From: Eulemur rufifrons
Lineage: Eukaryota > Chordata > Mammalia > Primates > Lemuridae
DNA length: 64,000 nt
NCBI RefSeq assembly: GCF_041146395.1
Contig: NC_090990.1
Location: 50,079,501 to 50,143,500 of the forward strand
Direction of reading: 5' to 3'
The position numbers and the translations under genes were made by a program. Shown piece after piece: positions 22,805 to 34,638 of the stretch. Position 1 is the stretch's first letter. Every line of letters begins with the position of its first letter. The notes beneath the pieces are model-generated. The model was not told where the DNA came from. It ran no database searches and saw only the letters and a program-made list of their open reading frames with translations.

Positions 22805-23870
22805 TATTAAGTAACATTATTCTTGTTTTTTAGACTTGCATCTGAGGTCCAAAGCTGAGGCACTGCATATACCACAGAAATGAGTGTCTTTTAGGGGAGC
22901 ACACTGTTTGTGAGGAGTGGCCCGGTGAAAGAGATGTTATCATGATACCTGACACACTGGATATCTAAAGCCAGTGTGTCGTTATTAAACAAAGAAACAA
23001 TAACCAGGAAAATAATTAGAAGCAGGGGTAATCTCTCCCAGTTAAGTTAGGAGAGATTTATTCCTTTTCTCTTTCCCCTCCTTCGGTGGAGTAGCCTTTA
23101 AGAGAACGGAGGTAGTGTGTAAGGATGCCTTTCCTTCCATTCACAACTTTTAAGAGTCAACACAAGTCTAGCTTTCATTGGTGACAGGAGAATAGAAGGG
23201 CTCTGAATTTAAAGGTCGAAATTTAGAAATGAAAGGACCAAGCCTTCGTATCAAATGAGACTGTTCTATAGTTATAAATTTACAGGTGAGTGTGGTTTAT
23301 TGAGGGACCTCAACTCATTGTAGTATATACATGAATTGGCTTTATTTTTTCCTACTGTAGTATGTTATACTCCAGTTCCCCTTCCTTTATTATTGCAGCT
23401 TACTGACATGTTGAGTTGATTTTATATATAAATTTTCTTTTTGTTTTTTATAGAATTGTGTTTTTATTTTGTATATTATAAATGAGTGAAAAGGACTAGA
23501 AGGATATACACTAAAATTTAATTAAAGATTAATTGATGATCGTTTAGTCAGATTATTTATCTGTTTTGGTCATATCTTTAGTCTTTCTTGTATTTTCAAA
23601 AACAATTATGTATAATTTATAATCTCATAAAATATATATTACAAAAATATTTTGTAAAATTTTAACTGAATATGATGTGCATTGTATTATGTGACTTACA
23701 TTTTACAAGGATATACATATTACTTTCAATCTTAAAAGATTAACACCTCAGGAGACTTTTTTAGATAAACTTGGAAGATTTCTTTTATCAGATAAGAATA
23801 TAGGGCCTCTTCTGCTTTAGTTATCAGAAAACAAAGCTAAATTCGTGGCTCAATTGTCACTGCCATTGAT
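22805..23870. other. No gene recognised
   Basis: AT-rich DNA. Nothing is supported apart from weak repeat-like T/A-rich stretches. Confidence 0.45.
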
Positions 23871-23879
23871 TTTGCTCTC

Positions 23880-24662
23880 ATCATATCTCATTCAGAATGC
23901 CTCAGCAGCCTTCTAACTATTCCCTGATCTAACCTCTTCCACCCTCAACAATGCCTTCCCAAGGATGTTTCTAGCATGCAAATTTGGCTGTAGTTATTTT
24001 CCTGCTTAAAATTCTTCAGTAGCTTCCTGTAGTCATGAAACTAAACTCTGAGCCTGGCACACTGAACCTTTCCCCCTCAGGACTCTGCCTAAATGTCTTC
24101 CCTTGTGTCTTGTCTCTTTCTTATTTGCATCCTATTATTCAGCCTTATTAAATTACTTGTAATTTTCCTAGAGTGCTGCAATCATTTTTTCAGGCTTTTG
24201 CTCCATGTCTCATGTTCTTTGTTTTTCTCTCCTTCATTCTTGCCACCGACTCTGTCTTTGGAGAAAACTTTTTCTTTTCCTTTAATGAGCTCTGTTTTAC
24301 CTGGCAGAGTAATCTGTTCCTGTCTCGTGTCCCAGCACCACATGTACAGAACCACAATTTTTTGCTTTTTTATCTTTTTTGTCTTTCCTGTAAATATCGA
24401 TTCTCAAAGGCCAGAGCCACGTCTTCTTCAGCTATCTAAGGGCTTATTATATAATAAATGTTTAATACTTACATATATGAAATAGCTAAAAACGTTAAAC
24501 ATATTGCCTTTTTAAATTCCTACAACAAACCTATGAGGTGGATGTTATAATATAGACAAAGAAATTGAAGGTTACAGATATTATATTTATAATGTTGTTA
24601 TTATATTTGCTTAATATTGTCCCTTGCACTAGACTGTAAGCTCAGCAAAGCTGGGGATAGTA
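23880..24662 (+). repeat. L2 LINE 3' end, sense, with a MIR-like insert
   Basis: 'tcttcagtagcttcctgtag', 'tttccccctcaggactctgc' and the tail 'cactagactgtaagctcagc' (24630-24650) follow the L2 3' end. A MIR-like reverse piece (tacaacaaacctatgaggtg) at about 24485-24590 separates the tail from the body. The 130-codon open frame at 24093-24485 falls inside this L2 and is not a host gene. Confidence 0.55.
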
Positions 24663-25030
24663 TTAGTCAAGGAAGCTAGGAGATATACTGCAGTAATAAA
24701 GCACCCCAAATTTCAGTGGCTTCAAAAAAACCCACAGCATTGTTTCTCACTCATACTATGCTCACTGTCAGTTGGGTGCCATTCTATCTCTCCTAGATTT
24801 CAATCTGGGATCAGTCTGACAGAGCGGCCTCTATCTGGAACTTTGCTGGTTGTCACAGTAGAAGGAAAAGGGACATGGAATCACACATTGGCTTTTGAAT
24901 TTCTGCCCGTGTTTCATTGGCCAAAGCAAATCACATAGCCAGTCCTCGGCACAACAGGATGGGTATGTATAACCCTCCTATAGAGGTGGCACCACAGAGA
25001 GGAAAATGAAATATATGGCAAACAACATGA
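24663..25030 (+). repeat. Old interspersed repeat, unassigned
   Basis: 'aataaagcaccccaaatttc', 'agtggcttcaaaaaa' and 'cattggccaaagcaaatcac' follow a common mammalian repeat with the order 'caccccaaaacttagtggct ... ggtcaaagcaagtcac'. The family is not named. Confidence 0.45.
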
Positions 25031-25039
25031 TCTACCACA

Positions 25040-25130
25040 GGGGACCTAACTGTTTCCTTTGCCATTGTCTATCCAGCACCCTATGCCTGGTACTGCAGGT
25101 CTCAGTGTTTGGTCATTGAGTGATTGAATG
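25040..25130 (+). repeat. L2 3' tail
   Basis: 'ccattgtctatccagcaccc' followed by 'cctggtactgcaggtctc' and a 'tgaatg' ending resembles the L2 3' tail. Confidence 0.4.
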
Positions 25131-27119
25131 CCATGAAGCGTGTAGGGGTTCCAGAGACCACCTTGAATGACTTTGCTACTTAGATTACTTAGTCTCGACT
25201 ACTTACTAATATCCCTTCTCTGCTCATTCTCTCCTGTTTTTTGTTTTGTTTTTAATTGTTCTGTAAATAGCAGGGCATTAGTTGCTTTTGACCATAAGAG
25301 AAATTAGAGAAAGAATGATCGGAGAGGTAGAATGAGGCTAGGAATGTATAGTTTCAGAGAAGTCATGTTAAGGAAAAAAAATTCACAAGGAAAAGAATAA
25401 GAAACAGCATCAAACATAGCAAGAAATTGATTAGGAAAAAATACTGTAAGATTTGGTTGGAAAAGGTCTTTGCTGCCAGACACTTCGCTGATAAGTGAAT
25501 ATTTTCAGAAACTTTAGAAGATAGAAGTATAGCAACAATTTTGTTTTTCAGGGATTTCTGAGACTGAGATAGGGATGGAGATGTGGTCAAGATCCCATAT
25601 TGGAGGTATAGAGAGCTTTTCTCTTTGCAGTATATTCAAGTGGCTTGTTCTCCATTTCCTTAGACATGGAGAAGGAAATATCTGTAAAAAGGAAGAATGG
25701 ACTCTATCTCTGAATAACCACATTAATCTCCTTGAATGACTGATAGCAATCTCAACAATTCTCTATATAAGAAAAAGTAGAACTTTAAATCTTGTAAGTT
25801 AGGCACTTTTTGAAATTTCTGGTAATCTTCTTTTATAGCTAAAGTAAAATATGAAATAAGGATTCATCAAAGTATTGCTTTCTCACTGATGAGATATATC
25901 TAGGAGTACAATTGCAGTCAGGAATGTGCATTAACACAAGAGAGTTTCAGTACGGGTGAGGTGAATTTCTTTAAGAGGAAATCTAGAGGCAGAGTAAGAA
26001 CACATGTTTTAAGTAAGGTGGATCTAGATTATTTTTACAATTATTTTAACCACATGGATTTAGGTTTTAATTCAGCCTCTATTCCTTGATACTTGATAGA
26101 CGTGAGTCCATTGGAAAATTAATTTTTTTGGTTCCTCCTTTATCTCTAAAGTGGGGATATATTATTTACTTTGACATTTCATTTAATAAATAATAATGCA
26201 TGTGCAATATTGACAATCAATGGTATCTGTGATGATGCACTATTAGAAATATTTACAGTGATAATTATTCACCCATCCACTTTCAGCTCTTAGGAAAGAG
26301 CAGGGAAAGTGAGATTATATGGGCAGAACTTGATCAACACTGGTTTACTTTTTGACATTTGTTGATATCTCCAAAAGATAGGTCAGGCTTAACAGTGCTG
26401 CATGGCGAGCCCCAGCAGGGGGAATTTCTTCCCTAGAGCCTCAGAATCCTTTCAGCTACTTGGCATCTTAATAAAGAATTTCAGGTGCCCTGGCCATAAT
26501 TTGCAAATGCTATGGCTTGCCTGAATCCACTGAGGAGAAATGAATGCAGAGCAGGAGACAGGGCACTCTGCTCCAATGGTGACTCCAACTCGTCCACAGC
26601 TTGGTCAGGTACAGTGGAATGCAGCTCATTCTGCCCCTAGAAAGCTTAAAGTGGTGCATCATTTATAAACAGCCAACCATTTTATTCTTGCTTAAGGTTG
26701 CAGGAGAGTAATTGCCATAGCAACAGCTATCCCTTCTAATGCAAATAAGTACAAGGATACCCCTTGGTAGAAAGATGGGAGGTTGAGAAGTTCCAGTGCT
26801 GTTATGATTTATTCAATAACTCTTCAATTTTCAAGCAATTTAACAAGTTCTTTTGCCACATTTTCCTGGAAAGTAGCATAGATTCTGTATAATAGCACTT
26901 AGGGTTAGAAGCTCCTGCCTAAGGAAATAAATTTACTTTCTCCAGTCCTGGTCTTCAGACAGATAGAAGTTCTCCATTTTATGAAAATGAACTTAAAAAT
27001 TGACTGCTTAGTCCAGTTATTTGTATCTTAAATTTATTTTGTCTGTACTTCTCCCCAATCCAGTTCTCCTGCAGACTTCCCGTTCTAGTTAATGGTACTC
27101 ACTTCTCTTTCTACAAACA
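25131..27119. other. No gene; possible cis-regulatory block at 26380-26760
   Basis: No repeat is recognised in 2 kb, which is unusual for this window. At 26711-26724 there is a near-perfect RFX/X-box motif (attgccatagcaac), with octamer-like atttgcaaat (26499-26508) and tgcaaat (26739-26745) nearby. Whether this is regulatory is inference only. Confidence 0.3.
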
Positions 27120-27133
27120 GAAGCTTAAAATTG

Positions 27134-27475
27134 GCCGGGCGCGGTGGCTCACGCCTGTAATCCTAGCACTCTGGGAGGCCGAGGCGGGTGGATTGCTCAA
27201 GGTCAGGAGTTCGAGACCAGCCTGAGCGAGACCCCGTCTCTACTAAAAATAGAAAGACATTATATGGACAACTAAAAATCTATATAGAAAAAATTAGCCG
27301 GGCATAGTGGCGCATGTCTGTAGTCCCAGCTACTCGGGAGGCTGAGGCAGTAGGATCGCTTAAGCCGAGGAGTCTGAGGTTGCTGTGAGCTAAGCTGACG
27401 CCACGGCACTCACTCTAGCCTGGGCAACAAAGTGAGACTCTGTCTCAACAAAAAAAAAAAAAAAAAAAAAAAAAA
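27134..27475 (+). mobile_element. Lemur-type dimeric Alu with target-site duplications
   Basis: Full-length Alu (gccgggcgcggtggctcacg through gggcaacaaagtgagactct) with a poly-A of about 26. Between the arms is the A-rich segment 'actaaaaatagaaagacat ... ctatatagaaaaaattagcc', which I know from lemur Alus. It is flanked by gaagcttaaaattg at 27120-27133 and 27476-27489. The exact duplication and long tail point to a fairly recent insertion. The A and B boxes of the 7SL-derived promoter lie in the left arm. Confidence 0.97.
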
Positions 27476-27569
27476 GAAGCTTAAAATTGAGTCTCATATT
27501 ATATTCCTTATCCCACCATCTAAAATTGTTGATCTCCTGCCAAGTTTGCCTACTGGGACAGTGGTTTCT

Positions 27570-27655
27570 GTTCCTGGCATGTGTAAGAGTCACCTGTGGA
27601 GCCTTAAAAAAATACCACTCCTGACACTCTCTGGATCTGTTGGGATTTGAATGTC
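27570..27655. repeat. Short DNA-transposon-like (MER/Charlie) piece
   Basis: 'catgtgtaagagtcacctgt' followed by 'ggagccttaaaaaaatacca' resembles the widespread 'attagaatcacctggggagc' motif of hAT-type MER elements. The subfamily is not known. Confidence 0.4.
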
Positions 27656-27659
27656 CATC

Positions 27660-28323
27660 TTTCGTATTATGAAAGTTTCATAGATACTGAAAATAAGATA
27701 CACGTAAAATACAAAAATAAGGTAAAAGTGTAATAAAATGACTGTTTAGCTACTACCCAGCCCCCTAAACAGAACATGATTCCTTCTGTGTATTCCTGAT
27801 CTATCATTTCCTTCTTCTTCCCTTTAAGAGTAATTCCTACTCTGAATATTACATTTATCTTTCCCTTAGATTTCATCATAGATATATGTCTTCCTAAATA
27901 ATAGATGGTCAAATTTTGTTTGTTTGATCTTTATGTGAATGTTGTCATACTGTATATAATCCGTGACTTGCCTTTTTTATTTTCTGTTGTGGTTTTGAGA
28001 TTTGTCCATGCTGGTGCTGCAGCTGTGGTTCATTTATTTAGTGTAGTGCTCCACTAATGACTGTAGCCTAATTTATTCATCTACTCTCCCATGGATTGTT
28101 TCTAGTGATTTTTTTTTATTTTGCCAGATGCACATATTAAACAGTATCGCTAGGGCATATATCTTGGAGTAGTATTGCTGGATTGTATCTTCATCTTTAC
28201 ATTTACATTTTCAATTTTGCAAAATAATACCAAAGTTTTTCTTACTAAAGTGGGTGTATCAGTTTAATCCCATGATTGTATATGAGCATTTATATTGTTT
28301 CATATCTTTTTCTTCACTTGTTA
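27660..28323 (-). repeat. Old L1 (L1ME-like), antisense, left part
   Basis: 'gaatgttgtcatactgtata', 'gatttgtccatgctggtgct', 'catctactctcccatggatt' and 'gtagtattgctggattgtat' are the antisense of an L1ME 3' region. It resumes at 28742, past the MLT1. Confidence 0.65.
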
Positions 28324-28344
28324 CTGCCTACTAACTGCTACTGT

Positions 28345-28741
28345 TTGACAGTATGTGTCACTACAAAACTCTTATGTTGGAACTTAAACCTCAAGGTGAT
28401 AGTATTAAGAGGTGGGGCCTTTTGGGGGTAATAGGTCATAAGGGCTCTGATCTCATGAATAGGATGAATGCCCTTATAAAAGGGCTGAAGGGAACTAGGT
28501 AGGCCTTTTTGCTCTTCTGTCTTTTCTGCCATGTGAGGACACAATGTTTGTCCTCTCCAGAGGATGCAGCAAGAGGCATCATCTTGGAAGCAGAGATAGC
28601 CAGTGCTCACCAGACACTAAATCTGCCAGCACCTTGATCTTGGACTTCCCAGCCTCCACAACTGTGATAAATAATTTTATATTATTTATAAATTACTGAG
28701 TCTGTGGTATTTTGTTATAGCAGCAAGAATGAACCAAGACA
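28345..28741 (+). mobile_element. MLT1-type LTR (ERVL-MaLR)
   Basis: The order 'gtggggccttttgggggtaa', 'gcccttataaaagggctgaa', 'gccatgtgaggacacaatgt', 'ccttgatcttggacttccca' and 'tgtggtattttgttatagca' matches MLT1 LTRs. It carries the family's TATA-like tataaaa. No internal sequence is present, so it is a solo LTR. It lies inside an L1; ctgccta occurs near both flanks (28324-28330 and 28742-28748), although the left copy is not directly adjacent to the start of the LTR. Confidence 0.85.
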
Positions 28742-28950
28742 CTGCCTAAGTTTTTGTTTTTCATTTTTATACTAGGTGATGCAAAGTGGTATTGCATAGT
28801 GATTTCAATTAGCGTTTTCCTGATAACTAATGAGGCTGGTGTCTTTTCTTATGTGCATCTACCATTCTTCCTTCCTCTTCTGCAGAATGCTTATTCTTCC
28901 TCTTGCTGTTCATCTGCATTTTTAAAATTCCACAGGTAATTCTGAAGAGC
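28742..28950 (-). repeat. Old L1 (L1ME-like), antisense, right part
   Basis: 'ggtgatgcaaagtggtattg' and 'gttttcctgataactaatga' continue the antisense L1 interrupted by the MLT1. The later part is less certain. Confidence 0.55.
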
Positions 28951-29019
28951 ATCCAAGGGTGAGAGTGACTAACTTTATGTCTCTCCCTTCTGTCCCTTCC
29001 TCGTTGTTTCCACTGCATC

Positions 29020-29620
29020 TGCCCTTGTTCATGCCCTAATCACTGTAGAACATCTTATCTATTTGCAGTACTCTTCTCACTGGTCTCTAAGCATCCAGTC
29101 TCCCCCAATTCATCTGACCAGGTTCTTCCTCCTGGACCCTAGTGACTGATCATCTAACCCCTTCATCAAAATATTGGTGAGTTCCCATTGCCTGCAAATG
29201 AAGTCTGAACTTCCTATGTGCCTCTTTGATTAATACCTACCTACATCTCACACGTGGAGTCCCTCTAGTTTAATCACCTAGCCTTTCCTTCTGCTGATCT
29301 TAGTATCTTGCTAGTCTCAATATGAACATCACAGTTTCTTTCTTCCATGCCTGACCACCCACGACCTCCACTATTTAGACCCTACCTATGCCCAAAAAGC
29401 TGGAAGCAGTCTCACATTTTTTCTCTGTTGTCTGAACTGTTGTAACATTTTGTAATTGTTGGTATTTCCCTTATGCTCCTTACTACTTTCCACCTAGTGT
29501 TACTGTTGTCTTTGCCAGGCAGTGAACCCATGAAGGTATAATTCTTCATTCCTTCTCCCTCCCATCTCAGAGCATTTTATATACTAGGTGATGGCAACTT
29601 TTTCTGGTGAATGAACAAAA
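29020..29620 (+). repeat. L2 LINE 3' end, sense
   Basis: 'tcttctcactggtctctaag', 'gttcccattgcctgcaaatg', 'aagtctgaacttcctatgtg' and 'gtgaacccatgaaggtataa' follow the L2 3' end in sense. It is strongly diverged. Confidence 0.65.
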
Positions 29621-29853
29621 CAATAGAGTGGAAATAGAAACCTAGTCTCAAGCTTTAGTCATTTTTTTCTTCTGTAAAACCAATCAACTTCTCAAGACCA
29701 ATAGTTGTGAGTCTTCTCAGGCTTGTGAGTTCTTTTTTCTAACTAGAATATTTTTCACATACTTGTTATGAAGATAAAAGGAGGCTATTGGCTTTATTGT
29801 TGTTGTTTAAGCAAATATATTTAAAATTACACAATCAACTATCCCCTTAAGAC

Positions 29854-30008
29854 CCATAGACATAGAGGGATTCATACCTTCTTACATACTTTTTCCTCCT
29901 GAGTCCTACAAAGTACTCAGTTATTTTGAGGGAAGATCAGGAAGAATCCTAAGAAAGATGCCCTTGGTCTTCATAGTACTAGCTTGGGGAAGGACTAGTA
30001 GCCACTTT
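29854..30008 (+). repeat. Copy A of a 150-base duplicated segment
   Basis: Copy A matches 32802-32951 in the same orientation. I count about six substitutions over about 146 aligned bases (about 96% identity), plus a 4-base and a 9-base indel. The flanks on both sides do not match. Copy B lies in the 5' region of the old L1 at 32.5 kb. Confidence 0.9.
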
Positions 30009-30336
30009 CAAAGATACTTAGAAAAAAATTCCTAGTGATGAAAAATAGTAACTATTTTAGTGTGAGTTTGCTTAAAGACAGTAGTTTAAATTTAAGAATT
30101 AAATCTGGTGAATAAAATTAAATAACTAGACGATACTACTTCTCATAAAAAATATTGAGAGGGCTGTGTGTGCAAAAAATATTAATGGATTAATTATGTG
30201 GAAATATAAAAGAATAAGACTGAAATTTTTATGTGACTTATAAATTGCCTCTAAAGTCAACATTACATGAATATTCCAAAAAAATTTAGGGAGGGCAGTG
30301 TCATTGAAAGATATTTATAATCTCTAACACAAATAT

Positions 30337-30337
<1 letters not shown>

Positions 30338-30376
<39 letters not shown>
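30338..30376. repeat. Compound (TG)n(TA)n microsatellite
   Basis: About 12 TG units run directly into about 8 TA units. It lies 50 bases upstream of an Alu. Confidence 0.95.
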
Positions 30377-30380
<4 letters not shown>

Positions 30381-30427
30381 ATGCTCCAATAAGTTCTCTC
30401 ATGTACATATTTTAAAATCATTCTTGG

Positions 30428-30763
<336 letters not shown>

Positions 30764-31037
30764 TAAAATCATTCTTGGCATTTTACAATCTCATTTTATA
30801 GCAAGCCCCTCTGGTAATATTTTATGCTATTGATTCTAAATATAACTTTTTTGCTGCTTCCTCAGGTTTCTGAGTTGGCTGGTGTGCAGGCAATAAGAAG
30901 GACCAGCTTTCTAAAGCCCAGTTAAATCAGGCTCATTAGTGATGTCCCAGATTATTAGAATGGTCAGTTTGGGTGATACCAAAGGTCCATTAAATCCAGC
31001 CTATCTCTACTAATGATGGCAGAAGAATGTGGCTGGT

Positions 31038-31058
31038 TTTTTTTTTTTTTTTTTTTTA
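31038..31058. repeat. Poly-T tract
   Basis: A run of about 20 T preceding the repeat-like region at 31085. It might be the tail of an antisense insertion, but none is recognisable. Confidence 0.85.
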
Positions 31059-31084
31059 ATGAAATCCTCCAATATATTAATCTT

Positions 31085-31490
31085 TAGATCAGTAGCAGAT
31101 ATGATTGGCTGGTGGCCCCAAAGCACTTCTTATCCATTCCCCTTTTTATCTCTTGTCCCCTTCCACTAGAAATTGAAAAGCCAGATACTTACATGTGATC
31201 CTGTGGTGGTCAAAGAGACTTAAGAGAAAGACCGTTGAGGACTTTCTGAGAAAGATAATTTGCTTCCCTATGAAATGGATAGGCATATGAAGAGAGGTCA
31301 TTGCCATTGTCCCCTCTTTTTCCTTCTTTCTTGAATATTGGTGAGATGATATTGCAGCCATCCTTGACCTTGTTGAGCAATGGAGTGAACCCTGGAGATG
31401 ACTACTTATATATGTACAAGTAGACAACAAATGCTTTTTGATTGCTGTTCATTGCATTTTCTGTTACTTGAAACTGAATGCATCCTAATT
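31085..31490 (+). repeat. Old interspersed repeat, unassigned
   Basis: It ends with 'cattgcattttctgttactt' and 'aactgaatgcatcctaattg', similar in order to the unassigned repeat at 7465-7950. The body is too diverged to name. Confidence 0.35.
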
Positions 31491-32115
31491 GATAGTCATA
31501 TGTTGAAAGAGTCATCTATCCATAAATTCTTGCTATAATCTGTTAGAAAACATTTCTCTATCTATATCATTTCAACAACCTCTTGATGAGATTTTTGTCA
31601 TCTGTCCTAAAATGAGCTTCAAGCGTCTCCCTTAGTTTTCTTTTCCTGAGATTTTTTTAGACAACGTCTTACTCATTTTCTTTATATACTACATCCTCTG
31701 GCACTGGCTGTGACTACTTTTACAGTGATGGTATCATCGTCTTTATGGCAATCTGACTCATATTCAAATTTCATCATATTTTGCATCTGGACTAACATAA
31801 GATATTCTGCACTCATCTACATGAAAAACTTGCCTGGTTTACTAAGGAATTGCTAATTTTGTCCCTTTAGGGAGTTTTAACAGGATAGTTTCCCTCTCCT
31901 AAGTCTACATTTCCTAGAAATTTATGAGACTTCTTACTTTGGAAAAGTTGCCTTATGAGAGCTAGGTAAATCCATAAATCATCTTGATGCTTCCTTGCAA
32001 AAGAACCTTAGTAGTCTAAGTTGTTACTTTTTTGTCCATGCCTCCTAAGTTCCTAATCATTGAACTTGCAGCATCGATATCGGATGAATATGGGGGCGCT
32101 TTTTATTTTAGAGCG

Positions 32116-32330
32116 AGAGTTGGCAGACTTTTTCTGTAAAGGGCCAGACAGTGAATAATTTAGGCTTTGGGGGCCACATATGGTCACTGCTACATATTTT
32201 ATTTTGTTTTTATCTTTATAACCATTTGAAAATGTAAAAGCCATTCTTAGATCATGGGGCATACAGAAACAAAATACAGGTTGGATTTGGTTCATGGGGT
32301 GTAGTTTACTAATCCTTATTCTGGAGGGTT
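32116..32330. mobile_element. hAT-Charlie-type MER DNA element
   Basis: 'agttggcagactttttctgt', 'aaagggccagacagtgaata', 'aggctttgggggccacatat' and 'gtagtttactaatcc' follow the order of the widespread 'gcaaactttttctgtaaagggccag' repeat. No transposase. The subfamily is not named with certainty. Confidence 0.65.
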
Positions 32331-32489
32331 CTTGTTAATTATAGGGATAAGAAGCTTCTGACCTTCCAAAATAGAGGTAAAACATCTGTGAATACTCAAA
32401 GGAAACATCATGTGGGAGAGAGATAGATGAGAAGGAGAAGAAAATATTCTAGCATTCCAGCACTTATATATATGTAATAAGTTTGAGGA

Positions 32490-34638
32490 TAACTTTTGGT
32501 TTCAGCTTGGAAATATAGAGACGTGGATAGAACATCACTTCTATCCTACAACAAGAATAAAATTTGAAAATCTGCAAATTCATGATTTTTTAAGAACCCA
32601 TCAAAGAACTGAGGTCTCAGTGCAAACACATACATGCAATTTGGAGAGGCACAGGTATCTGCAGGGAGAAACAGGAACTGAATATTTGCTTACATAGGGT
32701 ACAATGCAGGGTGGCATATAAGCTGGTAATATTTAGCTAAAATTAAGAAAAAATTGCTAAAGCTGGATGTGGCCTAGAATGGCAGTGTAAAGTCTGTGGG
32801 GCCATAGACATAGAGGGATTCATACCTTCCTACATACTTTTTCCTCCGGAGTCCTACAAGGTACTCAGAGTGTTATTTTGAGGGAAGATCAGGGAGAATC
32901 CTAAGAAAGATGCCCTTGGTGCTAGCTTGGGGAAGGAATAGTAGCCACTTTGAGACTTCCCGAATCCATCACCCCAATCTTCCGTATGGACCAATGCCTT
33001 AATCCAGTGGAAGAAGAGCAACAAAAACTGTAGCCTTAGAGCACTCATGCTAACCAATTATATCTTGGGAAATAAAGTAGAAAAAATAAAAATTCCTATT
33101 CAGGGAAGGGGTGGAAATGTCGGTTTTGTCCAGCAATACTTCTGGAGGAGGAGAAAGAACACTTATGAAGATCACACCACTCATCGTGACTCAATCTCAC
33201 AGTGCCTGATTAAAAATGAGGCTGAGTCAGAACATTAGGTGCTTCCCACCTCTGAGCCCTACTCCACCATTCTAACAAGCATTAAATAAAAATATTAGTG
33301 ACATATAGCTGGGAGCTGCAATAGGGAATTTCTCTTTTGAGAGATGTACAAAGGGGTGACCCAGAATAAAGAAGGAAGACCTCTGAAAAGTTACTGCACA
33401 CATTAAGCACAAGGTATCACTAGAGAAATTTGAAGTCTGAGGTGCAATGAGTGTGAGCATAGCAACCATAAACATCTGACACAGCCCAACACCTGATTAG
33501 ATTAGCACAGTGCCCCCTACTCACACTAAAGGTCTAGCAGAACAAAAGTCTTACGCATCTTAAAGTATTAAACAGTATTTACATAAATATCTACTGTTAA
33601 ATACATGTCTTGGTTTCAACAAAAAATTACAAGGCATACAAAAAGGCAAGAAAAACTGCTATCTGAAGAGACAAAGTAATTATCAGAGCCAGACTCAGAC
33701 ATGACACCGATATTGGAACTATCAGAAAGGGAATTTAAAATAACTATGATTAATCTGTTAAAAAGCTCTATTGGAAGTTAGAAAAAATGCAAGATAAGAT
33801 AGATAATTTCAGCTAAGAAATGAAAACTACAAGAAAGAATCAAATAGAAATGCAAAAAATTAAAAAAATATAGTAGCAAAAGCAAAGAATGCCTTCAACT
33901 GACTAGTAGAGTTGACACAGTTATGGAAAGAATCATTGAATTTGAGGTAGGCAAATGAAAATTTCCCAAACTGAAACTCAAAGAGATGAGAGATAAAAAA
34001 AAGAAAAAAGCAGAGCAGAGCATCCAAGAGCTTCGAGACATGCCACTGGAATCACAGAATAAGAGCAAGAAAACCGGTCAGGAAAACATTTGAAGAAATA
34101 AAGGCTGAGAGTTTTCCAAAATTAGTAAAATTATAGATCCAAGAAGCTGGGAAAACACCAAATTAGATAGATGCCCAAACCCCACATTGAGACATTTAAT
34201 ATTTTAAAATGTCGAAAGCGAAGATAAAGTGAAAATCTTGAGGGTAGGCAGAGGAAAAAAGTCATTACCTATAGAAGAACAAGTAAAAGTTATAGCAGAT
34301 TTCTCATTAGAAAAAATGGAAGCAAGACAACATTGATATGACATATTTAAAGCACAAAGGAAAACACCTGTCAAGCCTATATCCAGGGAAAACATTCTTC
34401 TAAACTGGAAAGAGAATTAAAGATTTCTTCAGACAAACAAAAACTGAGAGAATTAGTAGCTATCAGATCTAACTTATGAAGAATGTAAAGGAAGTTATTT
34501 AGGGCAAAAGGAACATTATATAGGTCAGAAACATGGGTATACACAAAGAAATGAGGAGCATCAGTAATGGAATAAGTAAAGATATAATAAAACATTTTTC
34601 TTATTTCTAATTGCTCTAAAGGATTACTGACTGTAAAG
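32490..34638 (+). repeat. Old L1M 5' region, sense (part 1 of a nested L1)
   Basis: From about 33600 the order matches the recalled L1M/HAL1-type 5' and ORF1-like region: 'agacatgacaccgatattgg', 'tttcagctaagaaatgaaaa', 'tttgaagaaataaaggctga', 'tccaagaagctgggaaaaca', 'agcagatttctcattagaaa' and 'ctatatccagggaaaacatt'. The stretch 32490-33600 is probably the 5' UTR but is less certain; copy B of the duplicated segment lies in it (32802-32951). There are many stops, so it is not functional. It is interrupted at 34639 by a younger L1. Confidence 0.6.
32802..32951 (+). repeat. Copy B of a 150-base duplicated segment
   Basis: Same segment as 29854-30008. Relative to copy A it carries an extra 4 bases (agtg) and lacks a 9-base piece. 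Confidence 0.9.

Noticed and set aside
24093..24485. 130-codon open frame on the + strand
   Set aside because: Falls inside an L2 3' end; hydrophobic, T-rich composition typical of T-rich DNA; no start context or homology.
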